A stretch of 8,689 nucleotides of DNA from Bacteroidales bacterium (lineage in GTDB: Bacteria > Bacteroidota > Bacteroidia > Bacteroidales > Paludibacteraceae), in the NCBI GenBank assembly GCA_900769035.1, contig CAAGFD010000212.1, positions 1 through 8,689 on the forward strand. Reading direction: 5' to 3'. A program made the translations under genes and the position numbers. The first letter of the stretch is position 1. The number at the start of each line of letters is the position of its first letter. Below, piece by piece: positions 1 to 7,076 of this stretch. The notes beneath the pieces were generated by a model that worked only from the letters and a program-made list of their open reading frames with translations, did not search any database and was not told the DNA's origin.

Positions 1-804
1 CAAAATACCCTGCAAGGATATTTGTATCAAAATGTTGATATTTATGATGGTAGGAAATTCTTAAATAAAGAAGATTCTATAAGAGATGTTTTGAAACAAA
101 AGATGATGGATGATTTATGGATGTTTGTTTATGTTGGGCATGGAGAAAATCATTTATTAAATAAACCAATAAATTTGAATAATGATGAATTACAAAAATG
201 CGTATATGATAAATTGCCTCCCATTGCTTTATCTTTTTCATGTTTAACTAATCAAATATTAGATACATCTTGTTACGGAAAAATTTGGTTAACCCGTAAT
301 AATATTGGTGGAGTACTTCATTATGGTGCAACAGGAATATCTTTTACTAACTTAAATTTAGATATGTCTCGTTCTTTTTTTAATAATCTTAATTCTAATA
401 ATACAACATCAATATCAAAATTCTTATTACTAAGTGGAGCTAAGTTCCATTCATTTAATCCAAATATTAATATAGTCAGAAATCAAGTTGAAAAATATTG
501 TATTTATGGAGATCCCTCATTGTTAATGTTTGGGGGCATAAGAGATAATCAAATAATACTAAATAGTAAGAAATCAAGTACACTTAATGAAACGATTTTT
601 GATGTTGATCTAATAAATAACATTACTTTTAAAGATGATTGTTGTTTGTATTTATATGATCTTAATGGAAGGCTTCTACTATATGGAGAATCATCAGATT
701 TAAACACTATTGACAAAATAAATTGTCTGCCTATAGGTATATATTTTGTCCTTCTTGACAATGACAAAATAGTTACAACTTATAAATTTATTATTAACAA
801 ATAA
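1..804 (+). CDS. Gingipain-like C25 cysteine peptidase with type IX secretion C-terminal domain (5'-truncated)
   Basis: The reading frame is open from the first base, so the N-terminal part, including any signal peptide, lies outside the window. A TTG at 22 is in frame but falls inside the catalytic domain and is not a credible start. The visible part matches the second half of a C25 (gingipain) domain: VYVGHG with the candidate catalytic His at 139-141, then LSFSCLT with the candidate Cys at 241-243. They are 34 residues apart, close to the spacing in gingipains. A GGVLHYGATG block and a YGDPSL block follow, both typical of the family. The last 65 or so residues resemble a type A T9SS sorting domain: LYDLNGRLL, LPIGIYFVLL and a final KFIINK. 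Inferred role: a cell-surface or secreted peptidase, exported by Sec and then by T9SS, with the C-terminal domain removed on export. Substrate specificity cannot be read. The linker between the two domains is short, with no room for the Ig-like domain of true gingipains. Confident as to family. Confidence 0.87.
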   Translation, partial: QNTLQGYLYQNVDIYDGRKFLNKEDSIRDVLKQKMMDDLWMFVYVGHGENHLLNKPINLNNDELQKCVYDKLPPIALSFSCLTNQILDTSCYGKIWLTRNNIGGVLHYGATGISFTNLNLDMSRSFFNNLNSNNTTSISKFLLLSGAKFHSFNPNINIVRNQVEKYCIYGDPSLLMFGGIRDNQIILNSKKSSTLNETIFDVDLINNITFKDDCCLYLYDLNGRLLLYGESSDLNTIDKINCLPIGIYFVLLDNDKIVTTYKFIINK

Positions 805-814
805 AGAAATTCTT

Positions 815-1465
815 ATGAAAAATTTATTTTATACACCAATTATTTTGGCTTTGATATCAACCCTGTTTATCGGTTGTCCTCCTCATGTTTCAAATCCACC
901 TATTAATTCGGAAGATTCTATCTCAAACGATAGTGTTGCTGACTATCAATTGGATAGTATTGAAAATTATGTCTCTTTGGAGTATTTAAATAATTATCAA
1001 CCAAATTCAATTGGAGATACTTTTTTGTTTATTTCGTATAATGAAAGCGTTGTTGATTCTATAAAGTTAGAATTATCAGAAAATTTTTATTATAAGTTTT
1101 CTAATTTAGTTGATGGTTCAGAACCTTTTAATAATATATTCGAAGTTATGACAGATCATATTAGAAGATCATTCAGTTATTCCAATAATGAAATAATTGT
1201 GAATTTTATGATGTTATTTTCCATTGAAAAACTTTTAAATGATAATATATCCGGAGTTGATTATAGTTATTATTTATATTCTGATAATGATATAAGTGCC
1301 CATGCTTATTGCGAATGTACTACAAAAGATTGTGTATCAGAATGTTGTTTCCCTTCGGTTATTTCTATTTATAAGAATGATAAATTGTATGTGGAGGTTA
1401 CGCATGGAAAGGGAATTACAAAATTTATTGATAATAATGGAGTTTATTGGCACTTGGTGGAATAA
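815..1465 (+). CDS. Putative lipoprotein with C-terminal cysteine cluster, function unknown
   Basis: I do not recognise this 216-residue protein. The N-terminus is a lipoprotein signal peptide: Lys2, a hydrophobic stretch at about 4-19, then a lipobox-like LFIGC with the lipidation Cys at 21. Residues 22-45 are rich in Pro, Asn and Ser and look like a flexible tether. No acidic run directly follows Cys21, so there is no clear surface-export signal of the kind described in other Bacteroidota. The body is rich in Ser, Asn, Asp and Tyr, with no membrane segment after the signal. Near the C-terminus, residues 166-178 hold five cysteines in the pattern CxCx4Cx3CC, the only cysteines besides Cys21. 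They could form disulfides in the periplasm or bind a metal; neither is shown. The gene starts 10 bases after the C25 peptidase and ends about 30 bases before a strong terminator, so the two are probably co-transcribed. The ATG at 815 is chosen because the signal peptide begins there. Confidence 0.75.
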   Translation: MKNLFYTPIILALISTLFIGCPPHVSNPPINSEDSISNDSVADYQLDSIENYVSLEYLNNYQPNSIGDTFLFISYNESVVDSIKLELSENFYYKFSNLVDGSEPFNNIFEVMTDHIRRSFSYSNNEIIVNFMMLFSIEKLLNDNISGVDYSYYLYSDNDISAHAYCECTTKDCVSECCFPSVISIYKNDKLYVEVTHGKGITKFIDNNGVYWHLVE

Positions 1466-1496
1466 CACTTTATTTTAATATTATATTTATGTGATT

Positions 1497-1528
1497 AAGC
1501 CCGCCAAATTTGAAGTGCGGGCTTTTTT
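1497..1528 (+). terminator. Rho-independent terminator after the lipoprotein gene
   Basis: A perfect 8-bp stem, AAGCCCGC at 1497-1504 with GCGGGCTT at 1517-1524, encloses a 12-base loop. A run of six T follows at 1523-1528. Five to six of the stem pairs are G-C. It ends the peptidase-lipoprotein transcript and insulates it from the sufB promoter downstream. Confidence 0.9.
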
Positions 1529-1591
1529 GTGTTTATATTTTACTTTTGAGGGTATCCTCCTCTGAATTTATTGTGTGCGGAGTTGCTATAT

Positions 1592-1622
1592 TTTGCTCTT
1601 CCAAAAAATAATATTACCTTTG
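1592..1622 (+). promoter_or_regulatory. Bacteroidota-type promoter for sufB
   Basis: TTTG at 1592-1595 and TACCTTTG at 1615-1622 are separated by 19 bases. This matches the known Bacteroidota primary sigma factor pattern (TTTG about -33, TAnnTTTG about -7). Transcription would begin around 1627-1630 and leave a leader of roughly 25 bases before the ATG at 1652. No ribosome binding site, riboswitch or obvious operator is seen in this leader. It is the only convincing promoter found in the window, so it probably drives sufB and possibly the genes after it. Confidence 0.75.
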
Positions 1623-1651
1623 TAATTTAAATTAGATATACTACGCTTTTT

Positions 1652-3100
1652 ATGCAAGAAAAAGAACAAGATAATATTATAGATAAGGTGGTTAATACCG
1701 AATATGAATACGGATTTACTACCGATGTACATACCGATACCATTGAAAAAGGTTTGTCGGAGGATGTTATTCGCTTGATTTCCAAAAAGAAAGAAGAACC
1801 TGAGTGGCTATTGGATTTCAGACTTAAAGCCTATCGCCATTGGTTGAAAATGGAACTCCCTAAGTGGGGGCATCTCGATATTCCGGAAATAGATTTTCAA
1901 GCTATATCGTATTATGCCGCTCCTCAAAAGAAAAATATTCAGAGTCTTGACGAGGTAGATCCTGAAATTATTGACACTTTTAATAAACTTGGTATCCCTC
2001 TTGAAGAACAAAAAGCCCTTAGTGGTATTGCCGTGGATGCCGTTATGGACTCCGTTTCGGTAAAAACTACTTTCCGCGAAACTCTTGCCGATAAGGGTAT
2101 TATCTTCTGCTCAATATCAGAGGCAGTGAAGGAATATCCCGACCTTGTAAAGCAATACCTTGGTTCCGTTGTGCCTTATGCAGATAATTTCTATGCCGCT
2201 CTTAATAGTGCCGTTTTCTCTGACGGCTCTTTCGTTTACATACCAAAAGGTGTGCGTTGCCCTATGGAGCTCTCTACTTATTTCCGCATTAATGCAAAAG
2301 GTACCGGTCAGTTTGAACGTACTCTTATCGTGGCGGATGATGATGCCTACGTCTCTTATCTCGAAGGGTGTACTGCCCCTCAACGCGATGAAAATCAACT
2401 TCATGCCGCTATAGTGGAAATTGTTGTGATGAATAATGCAGAAGTGAAATATTCTACTGTACAAAACTGGTATCCGGGCGATAAAGATGGTAAAGGTGGC
2501 ATCTATAATTTTGTAACCAAACGTGCTATCTGTAAGGGTAATAACTCTAAAATTTCTTGGACTCAGGTGGAGACGGGCTCTGCTATTACTTGGAAATATC
2601 CATCTTGTATCTTAAAAGGTGATAATTCGGTGGGTGAGTTTTACTCCGTTGCTTTAACTAATAATTTTCAACAAGCCGATACGGGTACCAAGATGATTCA
2701 TCTTGGTGCTAATACTCGTTCTCGTATAGTAAGTAAAGGTATTTCAGCAGGCAAAAGTCAGAATTCTTATCGCGGATTGGTGAAAGTTGCTCCAGGTGCT
2801 GTGGGTGCCAAGAATTATTCACAGTGCGACTCTTTGCTACTCGGTTCTGATTGCGGTGCACATACTTTCCCTTATGTCGATGTAAAAAACCCTACCGCCG
2901 TTATCGAGCATGAGGCTACGACTTCCAAAATCTCCGAAGACCAACTCTTCTATTGCGCACAACGCGGTATCTCTACAGAAGACGCCGTGGGGTTGATTAT
3001 CGGTGGTTATGCTAAAGAGGTTATCAATAAACTGCCAATGGAGTTTGCCGTAGAGGCTCAAAAATTATTGCAAGTGTCACTCGAAAACAGCGTCGGTTGA
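1652..3100 (+). CDS. sufB: Fe-S cluster assembly scaffold protein SufB
   Basis: SufB is the scaffold of the cytoplasmic SUF system. With SufC (ATPase) and SufD it builds iron-sulfur clusters from sulfur delivered by SufS. The 482-residue protein has normal full length. An N-terminal helical region (about 1-150) leads to the beta-helix core, with the highly conserved blocks SDGSFVYIPKGV (190-201), YLEGCTAP (236-243), NFVTKRA (286-292) and GANTRSRIVSKGI (352-364). Cys392 in NYSQCDSLL and His420-Glu421 in VIEHEATTSK correspond to the Cys405, His433 and Glu434 of E. coli SufB that are needed for cluster formation. The start follows the promoter by about 30 bases and gives the usual N-terminus. 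Arg codons are almost all CGT or CGC (12 of 13), as expected of a well-expressed gene. The odd point is context: sufC, sufD and sufS do not follow. The stop codon shares its last base with the start of the next gene. Confidence 0.97.
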   Translation: MQEKEQDNIIDKVVNTEYEYGFTTDVHTDTIEKGLSEDVIRLISKKKEEPEWLLDFRLKAYRHWLKMELPKWGHLDIPEIDFQAISYYAAPQKKNIQSLDEVDPEIIDTFNKLGIPLEEQKALSGIAVDAVMDSVSVKTTFRETLADKGIIFCSISEAVKEYPDLVKQYLGSVVPYADNFYAALNSAVFSDGSFVYIPKGVRCPMELSTYFRINAKGTGQFERTLIVADDDAYVSYLEGCTAPQRDENQLHAAIVEIVVMNNAEVKYSTVQNWYPGDKDGKGGIYNFVTKRAICKGNNSKISWTQVETGSAITWKYPSCILKGDNSVGEFYSVALTNNFQQADTGTKMIHLGANTRSRIVSKGISAGKSQNSYRGLVKVAPGAVGAKNYSQCDSLLLGSDCGAHTFPYVDVKNPTAVIEHEATTSKISEDQLFYCAQRGISTEDAVGLIIGGYAKEVINKLPMEFAVEAQKLLQVSLENSVG

Positions 3101-3537
3101 TGGATTTGATATCCTTGGGATATTTTGGCATGTTTCTTGCTGCTTTCCTTGCAGCTACTATATTGCCTTTTAGTAGTGAGGTGGTGTTTACCACCTTGTA
3201 TTGGCAACATTTCAGCCCCTTTTGGCTCGTATTTTGGGCTTCTTTAGGAAATATTTTGGGCGGTATGACGTGCTATGCTCTCGGCCTTCTCGGTAAAATG
3301 GAGTGGATCGAGAAATGGATGAAAATAAAAAAAGAGAAAGTTGTTAAATTCGAGGATAGAATACGTAAGTATGGCGATTGGTTTGCCTTTTTGTCATTTT
3401 TGCCCGGAGTGGGCGATATTATTGCTGTTGCTTGCGGTTTCTTTCGTTGCCGATGGTGGGTCGTTCTTATTAGTATGTCACTCGGAAAAATAGTCCGTTA
3501 TATCGGTTGGATGTATGCCAACGACTTAGTATTTTAA
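3100..3537 (+). CDS. yqaA: YqaA-type small DedA/VTT-domain membrane protein
   Basis: A 145-residue inner-membrane protein resembling E. coli YqaA and the short members of the DedA/VTT superfamily. Hydrophobic segments lie at about 4-24, 39-64, 94-115 and 118-138. Family blocks are visible: ATILPFSSEVV (19-29, with the conserved acidic Glu27), GNILGG (50-55), LSFLPGVGDIIAVACG (98-113) and LGKIVRY (128-134). Larger DedA proteins have been linked to lipid scrambling and to membrane potential. The role of YqaA itself is not established, so lipid transport is only inferred, although the phospholipid genes downstream fit it. The ATG at 3100 overlaps the sufB stop by one base (TGATG), which suggests translational coupling. 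A TTG one codon earlier is possible but less likely. Family assignment is firm; function is not. Confidence 0.85.
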   Translation: MDLISLGYFGMFLAAFLAATILPFSSEVVFTTLYWQHFSPFWLVFWASLGNILGGMTCYALGLLGKMEWIEKWMKIKKEKVVKFEDRIRKYGDWFAFLSFLPGVGDIIAVACGFFRCRWWVVLISMSLGKIVRYIGWMYANDLVF

Positions 3538-3560
3538 ATATATTGATAATAAATATTTTT

Positions 3561-3917
3561 ATGACTGATAACAAAAAATTAATTACAACAATTGTTGAAG
3601 GCCTTCAAGAAAAAAAGGCGAAAAAAATAGTTATTGTGGATATGAGCGAACTCGAGGCTCCATGTAATTATTTTGTCATTGCTCAAGGCGACTCTAATGT
3701 TCATGTGATGAGTATTGCCACTACTACAAAAGATTTTGTACGCGAGCATGCCGGAGAAAAGCCTTTTGCTACTGATGGTTACGAGAATTGTCAATGGATT
3801 GCAATGGATTATGGTACTGCCATAGTGCATATTTTTCAACCGGAATTCCGTGAATTTTACGATATAGAGCACCTTTGGGCTGACGCTAAAATTACGGAAA
3901 TCCCAGATTTAGATTAA
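3561..3917 (+). CDS. rsfS: Ribosome silencing factor RsfS (Iojap family)
   Basis: RsfS binds ribosomal protein uL14 on the large subunit and blocks joining with the small subunit, lowering translation when nutrients are short. The 118-residue product has the usual family size. The conserved parts are visible: VEGLQEKKAKKIVIVDM at the N-terminus, NYFVIAQGDSNVHVMSIA in the middle, and GYENCQWIAMDYGTAIVHIF followed by REFYDIEHLW near the end. The ATG at 3561 is preferred over an in-frame ATG at 3507. The earlier start would overlap the end of yqaA and add 18 residues unlike the family, whose conserved part begins just after the later start. The gap to yqaA is 23 bases and the gap to ftsH is 5 bases, so it is an operon member. 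As I know it, rsfS directly before ftsH is a common arrangement in Bacteroidota. Confidence 0.95.
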   Translation: MTDNKKLITTIVEGLQEKKAKKIVIVDMSELEAPCNYFVIAQGDSNVHVMSIATTTKDFVREHAGEKPFATDGYENCQWIAMDYGTAIVHIFQPEFREFYDIEHLWADAKITEIPDLD

Positions 3918-3922
3918 GTGAT

Positions 3923-6109
3923 ATGGATATAAACAAAAAAACAAAGAGAAATCTGCCTAAATTCAATTTCTATTGGGTTTACCTCGCTATAGCTGCTATC
4001 CTGCTGGTGTTTACTTTTTGGAACCCGGGTAGTAGCTCATCCGAAGTGCCTTATACTCAATTCGAAAATGCTTTAAAAAACGGCTGTATCGAAAAGGTTA
4101 ATGTTAACCTTTCTAAGCAAATAGCTACTGCAAAGGTGAATGCCGAATGCTATAAAGGGATTACCGGCAAGACTCTGAAAAGTGGTAAAGAGATAGAGAT
4201 TTACACTACTTATCCTTCTATTGATGCCTTTAATGAAACTATTTCAGAACTTAAAACCAAAGATTGGTTTAAATGTGAAATCAAATACAATGAAGGCAAG
4301 GATTATTTCAGTCTTTTCTTATATTCCGTGCTCCCGTTGTTGTTACTCATCGGATTTTTTATTTTTATGAATCGAAAGATGATGGGAAGTGGCGGTGCCG
4401 GCGGTGCCGGTGGCGTGTTCAGCGTGGGTAAATCAAAAGCGCAGATGTTTGATAAAAATTCTGTGAAAGATAAGGTTACTTTTGCCGATGTAGCCGGTCT
4501 TGAGGGCGCTAAACAAGAGATTGAAGAGATTGTGAACTTCCTTAAAAACCCGAATAAATATACTACCCTTGGTGGTAAAATTCCTAAGGGAGCCTTGCTG
4601 GTTGGCCCTCCGGGTACCGGTAAAACACTTCTTGCTAAGGCAGTTGCCGGTGAGGCTAATGTGCCTTTCTTCTCTATGTCCGGCTCCGATTTCGTAGAGA
4701 TGTTTGTAGGCGTGGGTGCTTCGCGAGTACGAGACCTTTTCCGTCAAGCAAAAGAAAAAGCCCCTTGTATAGTCTTTATCGATGAGATCGATGCTATTGG
4801 TCGCGCCAGAGGTAAGAACGCAAATTTTAATTCTAATGACGAAAGAGAAAATACTCTTAATCAGTTGCTTACCGAGATGGATGGCTTTGGCTCAAACTCC
4901 GGAGTCATCATCCTTGCCGCCACAAACCGTGCCGAGATACTCGATAAAGCCCTTATGCGTGCCGGTCGTTTCGATCGTCAAATACATGTAGAACTGCCTG
5001 ATGTGCACGAGCGTAAAGAGATTTTTAAAGTCCACCTAAAACCTATAAAGGTGGATAACAGCATCGATATAGATTTTCTTGCTCGTCAAACTCCGGGGTT
5101 TTCCGGTGCCGACATCGCCAATGTTTGTAACGAAGCAGCTCTTACGGCAGCAAGAAAAAATCATAAGGCAGTAAACAAACAAGATTTTCTCGATGCCGTG
5201 GACCGTATAATAGGCGGGCTTGAAAAGAAAACCAAGATTATCACTAATGAAGAGAAGCGTAATATAGCCTTTCATGAAGCCGGTCATGCCACTATCAGTT
5301 GGCACTTGCAGTATGCCGATCCGCTTGTAAAAGTTACTATTGTACCTCGCGGTCAAGCCCTTGGTGCCGCTTGGTATCTGCCGGAAGAGCGACAACTTAC
5401 TTCCCGCCAGCATATCCTTGATAAAATCTGTGCTTTGATGGGCGGTCGTGCTGCAGAGGAGCTCTTTATGGGCGTACTCGATACAGGTGCTTTGAGCGAC
5501 CTTGAACAGGCTACCAAACGCGCTTATGCTATGGTTACTTACTTCGGTATGAGCGATAAACTAAAAAATGTTTCTTTCTACGACTCTACCGGTCAAAATG
5601 AATACGGCTTTAGTAAACCTTATTCCGAGGCTACAGCTCAACTTATTGATGCAGAAGCTTCTAAAATTATAGAAGAGCAATACGAAAGAGCTAAACAAAT
5701 TTTGCTTAAGTATCAAGATGGGCATCATAAGATTGCACAAATCTTGATAGAAAAAGAGGTGCTCTTTGCCGAAGACCTTGAGGCTGTTTTTGGTCCTCGC
5801 CCTTGGGCTTCCCGCGCCGAAGAAATACTTCGCGATAACGAGAAAAAAGCCGATAATTCAGAGGCTGGTAAAGGCGACGACAAAGCCGAAAACGGTAGTG
5901 CAGGTGAAGGTAATCCTAATATCGATTCATCCGCAGATAAGGGCAACGATCAAGCCGCTGCCGATAGTAATGCAGATGCCGAAGTGGAAGCCGGTGCTGA
6001 AAACAAATCAGATGCAGGGGAAAAAGCCGATGAACCGTCCGCTGCACAGGGAACGGAAAATCCTGAAGCAGATAATAATCCCGGCACCGAGAGCAAAACC
6101 GCTCAGTAA
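3923..6109 (+). CDS. ftsH: ATP-dependent zinc metalloprotease FtsH, with long acidic C-terminal tail
   Basis: FtsH is a hexameric inner-membrane protease that extracts and degrades misassembled membrane proteins and some regulatory soluble ones. The 728-residue protein has membrane segment 1 at about 17-33, a periplasmic domain to about 128, membrane segment 2 at about 130-150, and a Gly-rich linker (156-164). The AAA+ domain has Walker A GPPGTGKT (228-235), pore loop FVG (261-263), Walker B IVFIDEID (283-290), and a second region of homology ending in MRAGRF with Arg346 and Arg349 as candidate arginine fingers. The protease site is HEAGH (451-455), with Asp526 as the likely third zinc ligand. 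All key residues are present. The unusual part is residues 636-728: about 93 residues of Ala, Glu, Asp, Gly, Asn, Ser and Lys with few hydrophobic residues, probably disordered. The start lies 5 bases after rsfS. FtsH in E. coli tunes LPS against phospholipid synthesis by degrading LpxC; whether it does so here is unknown. Confidence 0.97.
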   Translation: MDINKKTKRNLPKFNFYWVYLAIAAILLVFTFWNPGSSSSEVPYTQFENALKNGCIEKVNVNLSKQIATAKVNAECYKGITGKTLKSGKEIEIYTTYPSIDAFNETISELKTKDWFKCEIKYNEGKDYFSLFLYSVLPLLLLIGFFIFMNRKMMGSGGAGGAGGVFSVGKSKAQMFDKNSVKDKVTFADVAGLEGAKQEIEEIVNFLKNPNKYTTLGGKIPKGALLVGPPGTGKTLLAKAVAGEANVPFFSMSGSDFVEMFVGVGASRVRDLFRQAKEKAPCIVFIDEIDAIGRARGKNANFNSNDERENTLNQLLTEMDGFGSNSGVIILAATNRAEILDKALMRAGRFDRQIHVELPDVHERKEIFKVHLKPIKVDNSIDIDFLARQTPGFSGADIANVCNEAALTAARKNHKAVNKQDFLDAVDRIIGGLEKKTKIITNEEKRNIAFHEAGHATISWHLQYADPLVKVTIVPRGQALGAAWYLPEERQLTSRQHILDKICALMGGRAAEELFMGVLDTGALSDLEQATKRAYAMVTYFGMSDKLKNVSFYDSTGQNEYGFSKPYSEATAQLIDAEASKIIEEQYERAKQILLKYQDGHHKIAQILIEKEVLFAEDLEAVFGPRPWASRAEEILRDNEKKADNSEAGKGDDKAENGSAGEGNPNIDSSADKGNDQAAADSNADAEVEAGAENKSDAGEKADEPSAAQGTENPEADNNPGTESKTAQ

Positions 6110-6183
6110 AAAACCGACACCGACGGCATCGTTGAAAGCCGACCTACAAATTAATGAAATAAATAACTTAATACCAGGTAATT

Positions 6184-7050
6184 ATGGAAATAAATTGGAA
6201 AAATCTAATAACCCGCACAATATCCGGAGCAGTATTGGTTCTCCTTATTGTGTGTGCAGTAGTATTTGGTACCGTTTCCGTGTACAGTAAAATTCTTTTT
6301 GGAGTTTTATTCTCATTCATAATGGTTGTTTGCCAGAAGGAGTTTTTGAATATCACTACAAAAGAAAATGCTTCTATTAATATTTTTTTCGCCATAATAC
6401 CTTCGTTGTTTTTGCTGTGGGGTACAGTGTTAGATGGCATAAATGTCATAGACGGACTAAATAATCTGTATACAATAAGTGACTTATTTATATTCCTCTA
6501 TGTGGTACTATTGATTATGTATTTCATAGCCTCATTCTTTATCAAATCCGAAGCGGTTAATTTTAAATACATCATAGTGTCGATGATTTACATTGCCATT
6601 CCATTTGCACTATACACTATCATTGAATTATCAAGTGAAGAAAGTTTGCCAATTGCTTTGGGCTTATTCTTAATTATTTGGGGTAATGATACTTTTGCCT
6701 ACCTTGTAGGCAGTATGATAGGCAAGCACAAGATGTTTCCGACCATCTCTCCAAAAAAGTCGTGGGAGGGCTTTGTCGGTGGCATGATAGGCTCTTTGGC
6801 AATAGGTGCATTAATATATCATTTCTCCGGAAAATCTATCGTTATCTGGCTCTTGTTTGCCGTAATTATATCACTCTTTTCCACTTTCGGCGACTTGTTC
6901 GAATCAATAATCAAGCGCAAATTCGAAGTAAAAGATTCGGGGAATATTATTCCGGGCCATGGCGGTATGCTCGATAGGTTCGATAGTTTCCTTTTTGCCG
7001 CTCCGGCTGCTGCGGCCTTTTATTGGATTTTTTGGCCAAACTTTTTCTAA
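6184..7050 (+). CDS. cdsA: Phosphatidate cytidylyltransferase (CDP-diacylglycerol synthase)
   Basis: CdsA joins phosphatidic acid and CTP to give CDP-diacylglycerol and pyrophosphate, the branch point for all glycerophospholipids, in the inner membrane. The 288-residue protein has about eight hydrophobic segments. The full family signature is at 241-267: Ser241, Lys244-Arg245, Lys250-Asp251, the PGHGG block (257-261), then Asp264-Arg265 and Asp267. The acidic residues are the expected metal-binding and catalytic ones. Two further conserved blocks, WGNDTFAYLVG (166-176) and SPKKSWEG (189-196), support the call. The ATG at 6184 gives a normal N-terminus just before the first hydrophobic segment. 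It lies 74 bases after ftsH, the largest gap in this gene run, and I see neither a terminator nor a promoter match in that gap. Codons are somewhat more AT-rich than in ftsH. Confidence 0.96.
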   Translation: MEINWKNLITRTISGAVLVLLIVCAVVFGTVSVYSKILFGVLFSFIMVVCQKEFLNITTKENASINIFFAIIPSLFLLWGTVLDGINVIDGLNNLYTISDLFIFLYVVLLIMYFIASFFIKSEAVNFKYIIVSMIYIAIPFALYTIIELSSEESLPIALGLFLIIWGNDTFAYLVGSMIGKHKMFPTISPKKSWEGFVGGMIGSLAIGALIYHFSGKSIVIWLLFAVIISLFSTFGDLFESIIKRKFEVKDSGNIIPGHGGMLDRFDSFLFAAPAAAAFYWIFWPNFF

Positions 7051-7076
7051 GATTACTTAAAAAATAACATATCGGT

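Noticed and set aside
1505..1512. CAAATTTG palindrome in the terminator loop as a possible operator
   Set aside because: It is only 8 bases, sits inside the terminator loop after the gene, and has no second copy near a promoter. Chance is sufficient.
3507..3560. An upstream ATG that would lengthen RsfS by 18 residues
   Set aside because: The extension overlaps the end of yqaA in another frame and does not look like the family's N-terminus. The ATG at 3561 gives the usual length.
5036..5413. A 125-codon open frame on the - strand within ftsH
   Set aside because: It lies opposite fully conserved FtsH sequence and shows no recognisable domain or start context. The same applies to the - strand frames opposite sufB, rsfS, cdsA and psd.
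6110..6183. The 74-base gap before cdsA as a possible promoter or small RNA site
   Set aside because: No TAnnTTTG element, no stable hairpin and no T run were found. It is better explained as remnant of the ftsH tail plus a short leader.
5766..6290. A 174-codon open frame on the + strand crossing the end of ftsH and the start of cdsA
   Set aside because: It lies in another frame of ftsH, overlaps cdsA, and reads as a basic, Pro/Lys/Thr-rich sequence with no domain. It is open because the low-complexity tail lacks stops in that frame.
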